From Candidatus Nitrosopumilus sp. (GTDB lineage: Archaea > Thermoproteota > Nitrososphaeria > Nitrososphaerales > Nitrosopumilaceae): DNA of 64,000 bases. Made by a program: the position numbers and the translations under genes. The notes beneath the pieces are model-generated. The model saw nothing but the letters and a program-made list of their open reading frames with translations, had not been told where the DNA came from and did no database searches. The DNA lies in assembly GCF_029882185.1 (NCBI RefSeq), contig NZ_JAOULD010000004.1:1-64000 (forward strand). The letters run 5' to 3'. Below are positions 8,288 to 16,393 of the stretch, one piece after another (position 1 is the first letter of the stretch; every line of letters starts with the position of its first letter).

Positions 8288-9484
8288 ATGGGAGAATTTC
8301 AAGAATTTGCAGAGGCATTATTTGGCCAATTATCAGTGGAATTAAACGAAGAAAAAGAGATAATAGAATTGGCAGTAAGAGCCAAAGAAGACATCAACAA
8401 CAAGGTGCAGTTTAAAGAATTAGATGAAATTGCAAATTCATTATTGCCAGATTTTAAAAACAAAGTTGAATTATTTCTTGGCGTTAATGTTCCAGACAAT
8501 ATTGTACTAAAATTTCCAGAATTAGGGGAATTAAAGAGAATCAAGGGAGATAAAGTGTTTGCAGATAAGGAATCAAAAGAATTTGTTACAGAATTATTTA
8601 ATGCTGTTGCAAAAGAGGATCTAAAAAAGATTGCAGAATTAATGCAACAAGATACTGCAAAATATTTAGTATATTCTACATATGCAATTCAGTACATTTC
8701 AAAAATTACAACAACATATGGAGATTACCTTGACTCTGTCATATATCTAAACAAATTCATCTTGTCAAGATATCCACAAATAATTCTGCACAAACAAGGA
8801 GAACCATATGAGGCAAGATTTGAAAATGTAAACTCTGGATATTTGGGGGCAGTGAAGATGACAGTACTTGAAGAGTTAATTCATTCAGCACAAGGAAATC
8901 TTCAACAAGTAAACAAAAATGCTGCAATGGAGGTAAACAAAATAAATGAAGAACTAGCAAAAATCATCCTGTCTTTAGACACAGAGACAGTTAACAAATT
9001 GTCAGAATATTGTCAATTACAAGCAGTGCCAGACGATTTTCCATTTGCAAAAAAAGCTAATTTGTTCTTCTTTTTGAATCCGGATCATTTTCTAATTGAG
9101 CAAATTGGACCAGACGTAATGACATTTACCCATGTGGAGATAGACCCAAAAATAGGAGAGTCAATTCCAGAACTCTTAGAAATTTACAAAAAATGGCTAG
9201 TTCCAATACAGCAACATCACGCAGCATTTACTACTATGGAAGGAATGGCAGCTTTTGTCATCGAAAAGATCTTAAAAGATGATCAAGATTTTCAAAATTA
9301 TTTAACCACGTTTATGGGTACGGATTTTTCATCATACCAAGTCAGGAAAAGCATGGGTAAGGATTTCACAAAAACAGTATATGAAAAACTAGGCAAAGAA
9401 ACTTTCAAAAAAATGATCCAAATACCTCCAAATACAAGAGAGCTCAAAGACCCTTCACTGTATCTTAAAAAATTGAGTTTGTGA
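8288..9484 (+). CDS. Conserved-looking cytosolic protein of unknown function
   Basis: The product is about 398 residues when started at the ATG at 8288 (MGEFQEFAEALFGQ). An in-frame ATG at 8261 would add nine residues (MEYFWILCK) that look out of place. It is mostly helical. Segments that may be functional include TVLEELIHSAQGNL, FFFLNPDHFLIEQIG and VPIQQHHAAFTTMEGMAAF. The clustered Glu and His residues could bind a metal but match no motif I can name. It is co-directional with the next gene, whose TTG start follows the stop by 3 bp, so the pair is an operon. The function is not recognised. Confidence 0.75.
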   Translation: MGEFQEFAEALFGQLSVELNEEKEIIELAVRAKEDINNKVQFKELDEIANSLLPDFKNKVELFLGVNVPDNIVLKFPELGELKRIKGDKVFADKESKEFVTELFNAVAKEDLKKIAELMQQDTAKYLVYSTYAIQYISKITTTYGDYLDSVIYLNKFILSRYPQIILHKQGEPYEARFENVNSGYLGAVKMTVLEELIHSAQGNLQQVNKNAAMEVNKINEELAKIILSLDTETVNKLSEYCQLQAVPDDFPFAKKANLFFFLNPDHFLIEQIGPDVMTFTHVEIDPKIGESIPELLEIYKKWLVPIQQHHAAFTTMEGMAAFVIEKILKDDQDFQNYLTTFMGTDFSSYQVRKSMGKDFTKTVYEKLGKETFKKMIQIPPNTRELKDPSLYLKKLSL

Positions 9485-9487
9485 CAA

Positions 9488-10306
9488 TTGGAAGAAAAAT
9501 TTGATCCATTAGTTGCAGAATGGATGTCATTTGTAAACAATCCAAACTTTAATCTTGTTGAAAAGTGTCTAAAATTTGCACAGATTTTAGAATATCCAGA
9601 TCTCAATGTTGATGAATATATTGAAAAAATAAACATAATTGGAAAATCCCTGAAAGAGTCAATCAGTGATGTAAAAAATCCAACATATTTGATTTCAATG
9701 CTAAACGAACACCTCTTTGAGAATTTGGGTTTTAGTGGAGATGATGACGATTACTATAACCCAAAAAATAATTTTCTAAATGAAGTGATAGACAAAAAAA
9801 CAGGGCTACCGATAACTATTTCAATTCTCTATGCGGAGATTGCAAAGTTCATTGGGTTAGATCTAAAAATTGTGGGATTCCCAAGCCACATATTGGTAAA
9901 ATACAATGAGGAGATGATCTTGGATCCATTTTATGATGGGCGGTTGCTTGACATAGATGACTTGCAAGACATTCTTGATGCAAATTATGACGGCCAATTA
10001 GAATTTCAGCCAGAATTTCTTGATGAGGTAAAACCAGAACAGATACTTGTCAGGTTAACACGTAACTTGAAAAACTCCTATGTTCAATCATTTGTTTATG
10101 ATAAAGCGTTGCGATGTGTCAATATGGTTTTGGCAATAGAGCCTGAATCAGCCGAAGACATCAGAGACAAAGGAATCATAGAAGACAGATTGCAAAATTC
10201 AGAAATCGCTTTGAAATATCTGAATAAATATTTAGAAATTAATCCAAATGCGGAAGATGTAGATTTTATTTTAGAATTAATTAGAAGTATAAAGACAAAA
10301 AATTAA
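9488..10306 (+). CDS. SirB1-like transglutaminase-fold protein with C-terminal TPR-like region
   Basis: A 272-residue protein from a TTG start directly after the upstream stop. Residues about 93-150 match the SirB1/transglutaminase-like core: NFLNEVIDKKTGLPITIS, then LYAEIAKFIGLDLKIVGFPS with His134, and ILDPFYDG. The C-terminal part (about 190-270) looks like paired TPR helices (ALRCVNMVLAIEPESAEDI, ALKYLNKYLEINPNAED). The catalytic Cys of true transglutaminases is not evident, as is usual for SirB1 proteins, so a binding or scaffold role is more likely. Confidence 0.82.
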   Translation: MEEKFDPLVAEWMSFVNNPNFNLVEKCLKFAQILEYPDLNVDEYIEKINIIGKSLKESISDVKNPTYLISMLNEHLFENLGFSGDDDDYYNPKNNFLNEVIDKKTGLPITISILYAEIAKFIGLDLKIVGFPSHILVKYNEEMILDPFYDGRLLDIDDLQDILDANYDGQLEFQPEFLDEVKPEQILVRLTRNLKNSYVQSFVYDKALRCVNMVLAIEPESAEDIRDKGIIEDRLQNSEIALKYLNKYLEINPNAEDVDFILELIRSIKTKN

Positions 10307-10473
10307 TCAATAATAGACTCTATGTCCTGACCTTTTTTGATCATTGATATTTCATGACGGGCAATTTTATTTCTTAGTGCGCCTTTAAGAATATCAACCT
10401 CACTTCTGAGTAATGCAATCTCATCTTCAAGTTTTGCTACTCTTTCATAGATGGTTTCAGCTTCTGAACTCAT
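10303..10473 (-). CDS. Coiled-coil micro-protein, 56 residues
   Basis: A short ORF that reads MSSEAETIYERVAKLEDEIA and continues with heptads (LLRSEVDILKGALRNKIA) to a TAA that overlaps the stop of the convergent SirB1-like gene. The composition is coding-like and the heptad pattern is strong. It is probably a small oligomerising or partner protein. The function is unknown. Confidence 0.6.
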   Translation of the reverse strand: MSSEAETIYERVAKLEDEIALLRSEVDILKGALRNKIARHEISMIKKGQDIESIID

Positions 10474-10546
10474 AATTATCTATCAGCAAAAATTTGTCTT
10501 AAAAAGTTATGGGTGAAAATCTTGATGGACAGGTTAGTTTTTTGAA

Positions 10547-10708
10547 CTATAATTCAAATTCTTGACGACATTTTTCACACTTTGCTCTCTCCTCACCAGG
10601 TGAACCAAGAATGAAAATTTTACCAATTGTTTTGCAAAGAGGACACATTCCAGTAGTGGCATTTTTTGGGCCAGTGCGAATAATTTTTTGTGTTTTTCTT
10701 CGTCCCAT
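10547..10708 (-). CDS. Small zinc-ribbon protein, 53 residues
   Basis: The ORF begins MGRRKTQKIIRTGPKNATTG. It has two CxxC pairs, MCPLCK (about residues 22-25) and KCEKC (about 44-47), separated by a short beta-hairpin-like stretch (IGKIFILGSPGEE). This is the layout of a one-domain zinc ribbon with a basic N-terminal tail, as in small nucleic-acid-binding or ribosome-associated proteins. It stands alone between a micro-ORF and tRNA-Ser. Confidence 0.7.
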   Translation of the reverse strand: MGRRKTQKIIRTGPKNATTGMCPLCKTIGKIFILGSPGEERAKCEKCRQEFEL

Positions 10709-10743
10709 AGAAAAACTTCTGAAATCCGTCTATTAAGTTTTAA

Positions 10744-10830
10744 TGGCGCGGGGAGGGGGATTTGAACCCCCGCGTCCTTGCGGACATAGGATTAGCAATC
10801 CTACGCCCTACCAGGCTAGGCGACCCCCGC
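10744..10830 (-). tRNA. tRNA-Ser (GCT)
   Basis: Read on the minus strand, the acceptor GCGGGGG pairs with TCCCCGC. The anticodon stem TAGGA/TCCTA closes the loop TTGCTAA, giving anticodon GCT (serine AGC/AGU). A long variable arm (TGTCCGCAAGGACG) confirms a type II serine tRNA, and the T arm is GGGGG-TTCAAAT-CCCCC. The discriminator is G and the 3' CCA is encoded (10744-10746). No intron. Confidence 0.95.
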
Positions 10831-10863
10831 ATAATGAGGCCTAGAATTTATCTGTAAATAAAT

Positions 10864-11628
10864 TCATTCGTCGAAGAATTGGCTGTAATTATTCACAATT
10901 TCATTGATTGGAAGTCTTTTTCCACCTACAATTTTGAGATCCACTTGAACTTTTTTGTCATTTATTGTAAGAATATTGTAGGTATTATCAAAAAATCCAC
11001 GAACTCGTTCAGATGTAGCAGTTCCAGCATTTACAACAGTAAGTGATCCAAAATTCCAAGCCCATGGTCTATGTTTATGACCACATAATACTACATCCAC
11101 CTTTGAATCTAAAACAGTTCTAAGAACATCACCTGCATCAACCACAGTAAGTTGATCAGAACCAGTATCAGGAATTGCAATTAAATGATGATGCATTGCA
11201 ACAATCTTTACCTTATCTTTGTATTTTTTCATAGTTCTTTCTAACCACAGATTTTGTCTATAACCTACCTCACCTTCATTTCTATCAGGTCTAGCAGTTC
11301 CAACAGTGACCAATACCACATCATCATCTAGTTCATTTACAGTTTCAAATGGAAAGAATTTTTTGAACAACAAATAACCAGTGTTTCTATAATCATGATT
11401 TCCACTCATGGTGATAATTTTTTTTGTATTGAATTTTGATAGTAATGATCTGCATTTTTCATACTCTTTCATCAAACCTTCATTAGTCAAATCACCAGTA
11501 ATTACAATAACATCGGGGTTTATGTCGTTAATCTCATCTACTAAAATTTCAAATTTTTCTTGCAAGAATTGAGAGCCGACATGAAGATCAGATATTTGAA
11601 CAATCTGCATTTGAATGTCATTTATCAA
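10864..11628 (-). CDS. Calcineurin-like metallophosphoesterase
   Basis: A 254-residue protein with the full set of dinuclear-metal motifs in order: SDLHVG (about residues 13-18), VITGDLTNEG (about 42), MSGNHDYRN (about 75), VAMHHHLIA (about 143) and LCGHKHRPW (about 183). It hydrolyses a phosphoester, possibly a nucleotide or cyclic nucleotide as in the Icc/CpdA group, but the substrate cannot be assigned. A start at the internal ATG (11610, MQIVQISDLH) fits the family better than the first ATG. It is divergent from the downstream dehydrogenase. Confidence 0.92.
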   Translation of the reverse strand: MINDIQMQIVQISDLHVGSQFLQEKFEILVDEINDINPDVIVITGDLTNEGLMKEYEKCRSLLSKFNTKKIITMSGNHDYRNTGYLLFKKFFPFETVNELDDDVVLVTVGTARPDRNEGEVGYRQNLWLERTMKKYKDKVKIVAMHHHLIAIPDTGSDQLTVVDAGDVLRTVLDSKVDVVLCGHKHRPWAWNFGSLTVVNAGTATSERVRGFFDNTYNILTINDKKVQVDLKIVGGKRLPINEIVNNYSQFFDE

Positions 11629-11722
11629 ATTAGGTATTAAATCATCACTATAGAAAATATGTAGAAAGCATTTTCAAACACAAGGTAGAATTAAATAATA
11701 AGATCCTCAAGTTACTGCAGTT

Positions 11723-12754
11723 TTGAGTAAAAAAGCAGCAGTAATGAAAGGAGATGGCATTGGACCAGAGGTTGTAGATTCAATGCTCAAAGTCCTAAAG
11801 GAATGCAACTTTCAATCAGAACTAATCTTGTGCGAGGCAGGATCAGAGCAATGGGACAGAAATGGTAGAAACGATGCATCATACATTCCGGATGCAACCA
11901 TGAAGACATTAGAGGAAGCAGATTGTTGTTTCAAGGGTCCAACAACTACAATTCCAGTACCAGGTGCACCAAGAAGTGTTGCAGTTACATTAAGACAAAA
12001 ATTTGATCTTTATGCAAATATCAGACCTACTAAAACTTATGATAGATTAACTCCAGATAGAAAACTCGATTGTGTATGTTTCAGAGAAGCCACAGAAGGA
12101 TTGTACACCGGAGTAGAAGCAAAAATCACAAATGATGCAGCAATTGCAATTAGAAAGATTACAAGACAAGGAAGTAGAAGATTAGTAGATTCGGCAGTAG
12201 ACTGGGCAAATAGATTTAATATGAAAAAAATGGTAGCAATTACAAAGAGAAACATCTTGAAACAAACAGACGGGATATTTTGGGATGAAACACAAAAAGC
12301 AGTAGAAGGAACAGGCATAGAGTTATCTGAAATTTACATTGACAACATGGCACAACAGATGGTAATAGCAACTGAACAGTTCAATGGTGCAGTATTAGTT
12401 AGTACCAATTTATTTATGGACATCATTTCAGAACTTGCATCAGCTCTCGTTGGTTCAATCGGATTAATTTATTCTGCAAATATTGGAGATAACTATGCAA
12501 TGTTTGAGGCAGCACATGGTAGTGCACCACAATTTGCAGGACAAAACAAAGTAAACCCTACTGCAACTGTACTATCAGGAGCTTGGATGGCAGACTATAT
12601 GGGAGAAAGAGCAATTAGAGATGCAATATTTGACGCTACTGAAAAAGTAATCAATGAAGGAAAAGCAGTGACTTGGGATATTGGTGGTAATGCATCAACA
12701 ACACAAATGACAGATGCAATTATCACATATGCCAAAGAAAATCTAAGAAAATAA
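11723..12754 (+). CDS. Isocitrate/isopropylmalate dehydrogenase family, probable isocitrate dehydrogenase
   Basis: A 343-residue beta-decarboxylating dehydrogenase with a TTG start. Visible motifs are GDGIGPEVV near the N terminus, the substrate loop RSVAVTLRQKFDLYANIRP (about 90-108), FREATEGLY, the Lys/Asp region MKKMVAITKRNILK, and the cofactor loop MFEAAHGSAPQFAG (about 268). The enzyme oxidises a 2-hydroxy-3-carboxy acid. Isocitrate is most likely, because DLYANIRP and TEGLYTG resemble archaeal isocitrate dehydrogenases. Isopropylmalate or homoisocitrate remain possible, since the usual S-x-N of ICDH reads S-V-A here. Confidence 0.85.
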   Translation: MSKKAAVMKGDGIGPEVVDSMLKVLKECNFQSELILCEAGSEQWDRNGRNDASYIPDATMKTLEEADCCFKGPTTTIPVPGAPRSVAVTLRQKFDLYANIRPTKTYDRLTPDRKLDCVCFREATEGLYTGVEAKITNDAAIAIRKITRQGSRRLVDSAVDWANRFNMKKMVAITKRNILKQTDGIFWDETQKAVEGTGIELSEIYIDNMAQQMVIATEQFNGAVLVSTNLFMDIISELASALVGSIGLIYSANIGDNYAMFEAAHGSAPQFAGQNKVNPTATVLSGAWMADYMGERAIRDAIFDATEKVINEGKAVTWDIGGNASTTQMTDAIITYAKENLRK

Positions 12755-13291
12755 TCACCAAACTGCGTCTATAAGAATTAATTCTTCAAAAAATAGTTTC
12801 TTTTTGGCCACAATTCGAGTTTTTAAGCCTAATTTTTCAGCATATTCTATCAATTTTTGATAATTAGACAAAGAGGATGTAACAAAAACAAATTTCCCAT
12901 TTGTGGCAAGATTACTAATTGCAGAATCAAATATTTTTTTAGGAATTTCAAATCCTTCTGCACCGCCATCGGTTGCAATATCCATTATTTCATCAGTTGC
13001 AAGATAGGGTAGATTACATATTATAAAATCAAATTTGATTTTTAATGCATCTGAACCATTACAACAAATCAGATTGTTTGTTTTGTAAGAAGTTTGATGT
13101 TGTAATACATTACAATTGATATCAGTGCCCACCACAAACAAAAAATTATCAGATAGTAATTGTGTGAGATACCCAGAACCACTTCCAATATCTAATGCAT
13201 ATTCTCCTTTTTCATTTTCTATATTGTTTGCTATGAAAAAAGTATCCTCAGAAGGAGGATATTCGTCATTTTTCAAGAATTTGTTTTGCAA
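12755..13291 (-). CDS. HemK2/Mtq2-type protein-glutamine methyltransferase
   Basis: A 178-residue methyltransferase. It opens with EYPPSEDTFFI (residues 10-20), the N-terminal signature of the short eukaryal/archaeal HemK2 group. It has motif I ALDIGSGSGYLTQ (about 32-44) and the catalytic NLPY at 93-96, a variant of NPPY. Family members methylate the glutamine of the GGQ loop in class I release factors; here that would be aRF1. It overlaps the upstream rsmA gene by 26 bp and closes the conserved leftward cluster L21e-Rpb4-DUF655-RsmA-HemK2. Confidence 0.88.
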   Translation of the reverse strand: MQNKFLKNDEYPPSEDTFFIANNIENEKGEYALDIGSGSGYLTQLLSDNFLFVVGTDINCNVLQHQTSYKTNNLICCNGSDALKIKFDFIICNLPYLATDEIMDIATDGGAEGFEIPKKIFDSAISNLATNGKFVFVTSSLSNYQKLIEYAEKLGLKTRIVAKKKLFFEELILIDAVW

Positions 13292-13973
13292 GATTAATTA
13301 TTTCATCCCCTGAAAGATCATCCACTCGTTTATCTATTATAGATTCTTTATCAAATTGTTTCAGAATATTTTTGACAGTTTTTCTTCTGTATGAAAATAT
13401 CTTATTGATTGTTTGAACAAGATCTTTGCTTAAATTATTTTTTTTAACTATTTTAAGAATAACAGAGTCGATTTTTGGCGGAGGAGAAAAATTATTTTTT
13501 CCGACTTTAGATACAGTTGTTATGTCAAAGGCATGAGTTGCTATAATACTAATAGCTTTTCTATTCTTGGAGGATTTTGCAAGTAATTTATCAGCAAATT
13601 CTTTTTGAACCATAATCACACCATGAGAAAAAGATGTTTGAGCCAACCACTCAATTGCATCTTTACTCCGGGAATAAGGAAGGTTAGATACAAAAATGGT
13701 GAAATTGTCTTTTTTCTTCAAGCCATTTCCAGATTTTAGAACAAGATTATCTATATGAGAAAATTTGGATTTTGCATTTTGTACTAGTGTTTCGTCAATA
13801 TCGACAGAGATTACTTTTTCAGCCTTTTCACATAAAAGAGAGGTTAGAATGCCTTGTCCAATTCCAATTTCAAATACAGTATCGTTTTTGGTGATTTTTG
13901 CCTCAGAGATGATGGATTTTGCTATAGAATCTGAGTTTAGAAAATGTTGTCCGAGTTTTTTTCGTTTTATCAT
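13266..13973 (-). CDS. rsmA: RsmA/KsgA/Dim1 16S rRNA dimethyladenosine transferase
   Basis: A 235-residue protein with the KsgA start RKKLGQHFLNSDSIA (residues 3-17), motif I VFEIGIGQGILTSLL (about 33-47), and the catalytic VSNLPYSRS segment near residue 112. It dimethylates the two adjacent adenosines at the 3' end of 16S rRNA late in small-subunit assembly. The C-terminal domain is shorter than in bacteria, giving a compact archaeal form. It starts 4 bp inside the upstream DUF655 gene. Confidence 0.95.
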   Translation of the reverse strand: MIKRKKLGQHFLNSDSIAKSIISEAKITKNDTVFEIGIGQGILTSLLCEKAEKVISVDIDETLVQNAKSKFSHIDNLVLKSGNGLKKKDNFTIFVSNLPYSRSKDAIEWLAQTSFSHGVIMVQKEFADKLLAKSSKNRKAISIIATHAFDITTVSKVGKNNFSPPPKIDSVILKIVKKNNLSKDLVQTINKIFSYRRKTVKNILKQFDKESIIDKRVDDLSGDEIINLAKQILEK

Positions 13974-14536
13974 CTCTTAACGAAGAGATTCATTCTACTT
14001 TCACCAGTAATTTCATCAAGAATTCTTTCTGAAATGTGTTTAATTGGTTCTTTGAATCCGACACGATCTTGTAAATCCTGGTAGCTTTCAAACTTTTTTT
14101 GTTCTCGCTCCTCAAGCATTGTTTTCATGTATGTTTTTCCAATTCCAGGAATCAATTCTAGTGCATGAATTCTAGGGGTTAATGGTTGTGCATTATTTAG
14201 ATATGTTACAAATTTTTCCTCATTATTAGTTACAATTTTTTCAATTACAGACTCTAATTCACTTTGTGCAGATGATGATATTCGATTATAGTCCATCTTT
14301 CCTAAAACAGATAGAACTTTAGTACGTCCTTCTTTTCCGATATAGATCTTCTCACCAATTTCAAATGTAGAATTGGGAATTCCAAGAATTTCTAAAAGTG
14401 TCAGTCTGTCTTCACCAATTGCAGTGATAATAATTCCATCTCTGCCCTTTACGGTAGATGATTTTCCTCTAGGGTTGAAATCTAAAACATATGCATACTC
14501 TTCATATTTTCTAGCTGGGGGTTGTGCCCGATACAA
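13970..14536 (-). CDS. DUF655 RNA-binding-like protein
   Basis: A 188-residue protein of the archaeal DUF655 group, recognised from EEYAYVLDFNPRGKSS near the N terminus, an OB-like core, and a helix-hairpin-helix LELIPGIGKTYMKTMLEERE (about 126-145). In many archaea it lies, as here, between the Rpb4 gene and rsmA, so a role in rRNA handling or ribosome assembly is likely. It overlaps rsmA by 4 bp. Confidence 0.9.
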   Translation of the reverse strand: MYRAQPPARKYEEYAYVLDFNPRGKSSTVKGRDGIIITAIGEDRLTLLEILGIPNSTFEIGEKIYIGKEGRTKVLSVLGKMDYNRISSSAQSELESVIEKIVTNNEEKFVTYLNNAQPLTPRIHALELIPGIGKTYMKTMLEEREQKKFESYQDLQDRVGFKEPIKHISERILDEITGESRMNLFVKR

Positions 14537-14556
14537 AATAAAATACTCCGAAAAAC

Positions 14557-14892
14557 TTACGAATGCTCCTTAATTATCTTGAGCATTTTTTCTAGTGTTT
14601 CAGCAAGAATTAGTTTTTTCCAACCAAATGTGAAGGAACGTAACTCTGCCAAACTTGTTGGTCTGATGTTTACTATTTCAACAGCTTCATCTTCTGTTAA
14701 TTCACAATCTTTAATCAATTGTTTTTTCATTTCTTTTGCATCCTTTGGTTCGGCGGATACAAATTTTGAAACATAATCATATGTCCAACGTTGAATTTGA
14801 TCCATTTCTTCAACATCGACTTTGCCTAAAATTTCTTTAACTTCTGAAAGAGAAATAGCTTGTTTCTTTTTTACTTCTTCCATATTACACAC
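14557..14892 (-). CDS. rpoF: DNA-directed RNA polymerase subunit F (Rpb4)
   Basis: A 111-residue helical protein starting MEEVKKKQAISLSEVKEIL from the second Met. The C-terminal region (CELTEDEAVEIVNIRPTSLA then ELRSFTF) is the HRDC-like domain characteristic of archaeal Rpb4/RpoF. It pairs with Rpb7 to form the polymerase stalk that binds TFE and nascent RNA. The start lies 8 bp inside the 3' end of the L21e gene. Confidence 0.93.
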   Translation of the reverse strand: MCNMEEVKKKQAISLSEVKEILGKVDVEEMDQIQRWTYDYVSKFVSAEPKDAKEMKKQLIKDCELTEDEAVEIVNIRPTSLAELRSFTFGWKKLILAETLEKMLKIIKEHS

Positions 14893-15184
14893 CGAATGGT
14901 TTAATGTGATCCAATCTAGTGATTAAGGTTTTCGATTTTTCACCTAATTTCACATCTAGGGTTACAGCACGTCTACCTACATTTGTTATGACGCCTACTT
15001 TACCATGGTATCGTCTATGTGGTAATCCTTTGTGCTGTCTTGAATCAATAATGACAAGGGCTTGTTGACCTTCCTGGTATTCACGTAACAAAAATGAGAC
15101 TCCTCTTGGGGACTTTTTCTTCATTACAGATCTAGATTTGTGTTTAAATCCATGTGAACGACCATGAGATTTCTTAGTTGCCAT
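14885..15184 (-). CDS. 50S ribosomal protein L21e
   Basis: A 99-residue basic protein (GRSHGFKHKSRSVMKKKSPR) with the SH3-like core QALVIIDSRQHKGLPHRRYH and GKVGVITNVGRRAVTLDVKL, all typical of eukaryal/archaeal L21e. It is the promoter-proximal gene of the leftward L21e-Rpb4-DUF655-RsmA-HemK2 cluster, coupling ribosome and polymerase components to rRNA and release-factor methylation. Confidence 0.96.
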   Translation of the reverse strand: MATKKSHGRSHGFKHKSRSVMKKKSPRGVSFLLREYQEGQQALVIIDSRQHKGLPHRRYHGKVGVITNVGRRAVTLDVKLGEKSKTLITRLDHIKPFGV

Positions 15185-15235
15185 GTAGTGTAAAATCTTT
15201 GAAAGCCCTATTTTAAGACTTAGAACAAGATATGC

Positions 15236-16297
15236 TCAATTTTTACTAATAAGATCGGTTCTAAGTTGGCCACAAGCAGCAGAAATCTCAGTACCTTTCT
15301 CGATTCGAATTGTACAATTTATGCCAGCATCAAATAAAATTCGTTCAAATTCTAAGACACTTTTTTCAGATGGACGCTTAAAATCTCCTGCGGTAGGATT
15401 GATTGGGATCAGATTCACATGTGAGCCATTGCCTTTCAAAAGTCTAGCCAATTCTGTTGCTATTTCAGGCGAGTCATTGATTCCTGCCATAAGAGCATAT
15501 TCAAAAGTTACACGACGTCCGGTTTTCTTAAAATATGATCTACCTAATTCAATAATATCTTCCACAGACGTAGGACTAGCCGTAGGAACTAATTTTTTTC
15601 GTAGTTCATTGTTTGAAGCATGTAATGATATTGCAAGACCGATTTGTAAATTCTCTTCAGCTAGTCTTTCAATCCCAGATCTTATTCCAATAGTTGAAAT
15701 CGTTATGTGTCTTTGACCTAACCCAAATCCTCTATCATGTGTTAAAATTTTTACAGCTCGAATCATTTCGTCATAATTTGCCATCGGTTCACCCATACCC
15801 ATAAAAACTAAATTCGTTACATGTTCTCCACGTTTTTCCAGTATTTCTGCAAAATGAATTACTTGTGATATAATATGTTCTGCTTTTAGATTTGTTTCAA
15901 AACCCATCTGACCAGTTGCACAAAATACACATCCCATTGCACATCCAATTTGAGTAGAAACACAGATTGTGGATCTTGGATGACCTCCAATCTTTGCAGG
16001 ATCATATTGCATTAGAACTGTTTCTACAGCATTATCATTAGATAGCTCAAGTAATAATTTTGTTGTATCCCCATCATCACTTACAATACGATGAGTTTCT
16101 TTTGCAGAACCTATTGTGTATCCCGCTGCAGTTAATTCCTCTCTTAATTTTTTGGGGAGTTGTGGGATATCATCAAGTTGTTTTGGAAATTTGTAATATA
16201 ATGGAAGTAAAATTTGGTCTGCCCTATATCGAGGATATCCCATATCGATAACAAGTTGTTCCATCTCCTCAGGAAGTAATCTATACAAATCTGTCAT
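15236..16297 (-). CDS. rlmN: RlmN-type radical SAM 23S rRNA adenosine-C2 methyltransferase
   Basis: A 353-residue protein closely matching bacterial RlmN: substrate-binding N-terminal helices (YPRYRADQILLPLYYKFP), STQIGCAMGCVFCATGQ holding the CxxxCxxC Fe-S motif, GMGEPMANYD, the SAM-binding STIGIRSGI, and the C-terminal ISAACGQLR with the catalytic Cys. RlmN methylates A2503 of 23S rRNA, and often A37 of tRNAs, through a Cys-methyl intermediate. The family is chiefly bacterial, so an ancient transfer into this archaeal lineage is likely. It stands 51 bp before the L21e promoter region on the same strand. Confidence 0.94.
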   Translation of the reverse strand: MTDLYRLLPEEMEQLVIDMGYPRYRADQILLPLYYKFPKQLDDIPQLPKKLREELTAAGYTIGSAKETHRIVSDDGDTTKLLLELSNDNAVETVLMQYDPAKIGGHPRSTICVSTQIGCAMGCVFCATGQMGFETNLKAEHIISQVIHFAEILEKRGEHVTNLVFMGMGEPMANYDEMIRAVKILTHDRGFGLGQRHITISTIGIRSGIERLAEENLQIGLAISLHASNNELRKKLVPTASPTSVEDIIELGRSYFKKTGRRVTFEYALMAGINDSPEIATELARLLKGNGSHVNLIPINPTAGDFKRPSEKSVLEFERILFDAGINCTIRIEKGTEISAACGQLRTDLISKN

Positions 16298-16393
16298 TAT
16301 GTATTAACAGATTCACATGAGGGATATTTTATAATTTGGTGATTTAATTAAAATGAAAATCAAAAAGAGTGAAAAATTGGAGAGAAGAGGGAT

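Noticed and set aside
10550-10708. The zinc-ribbon ORF as ribosomal protein L37Ae or S27e
   Set aside because: It has two CxxC pairs but no family-specific residues; a named assignment is not supported.
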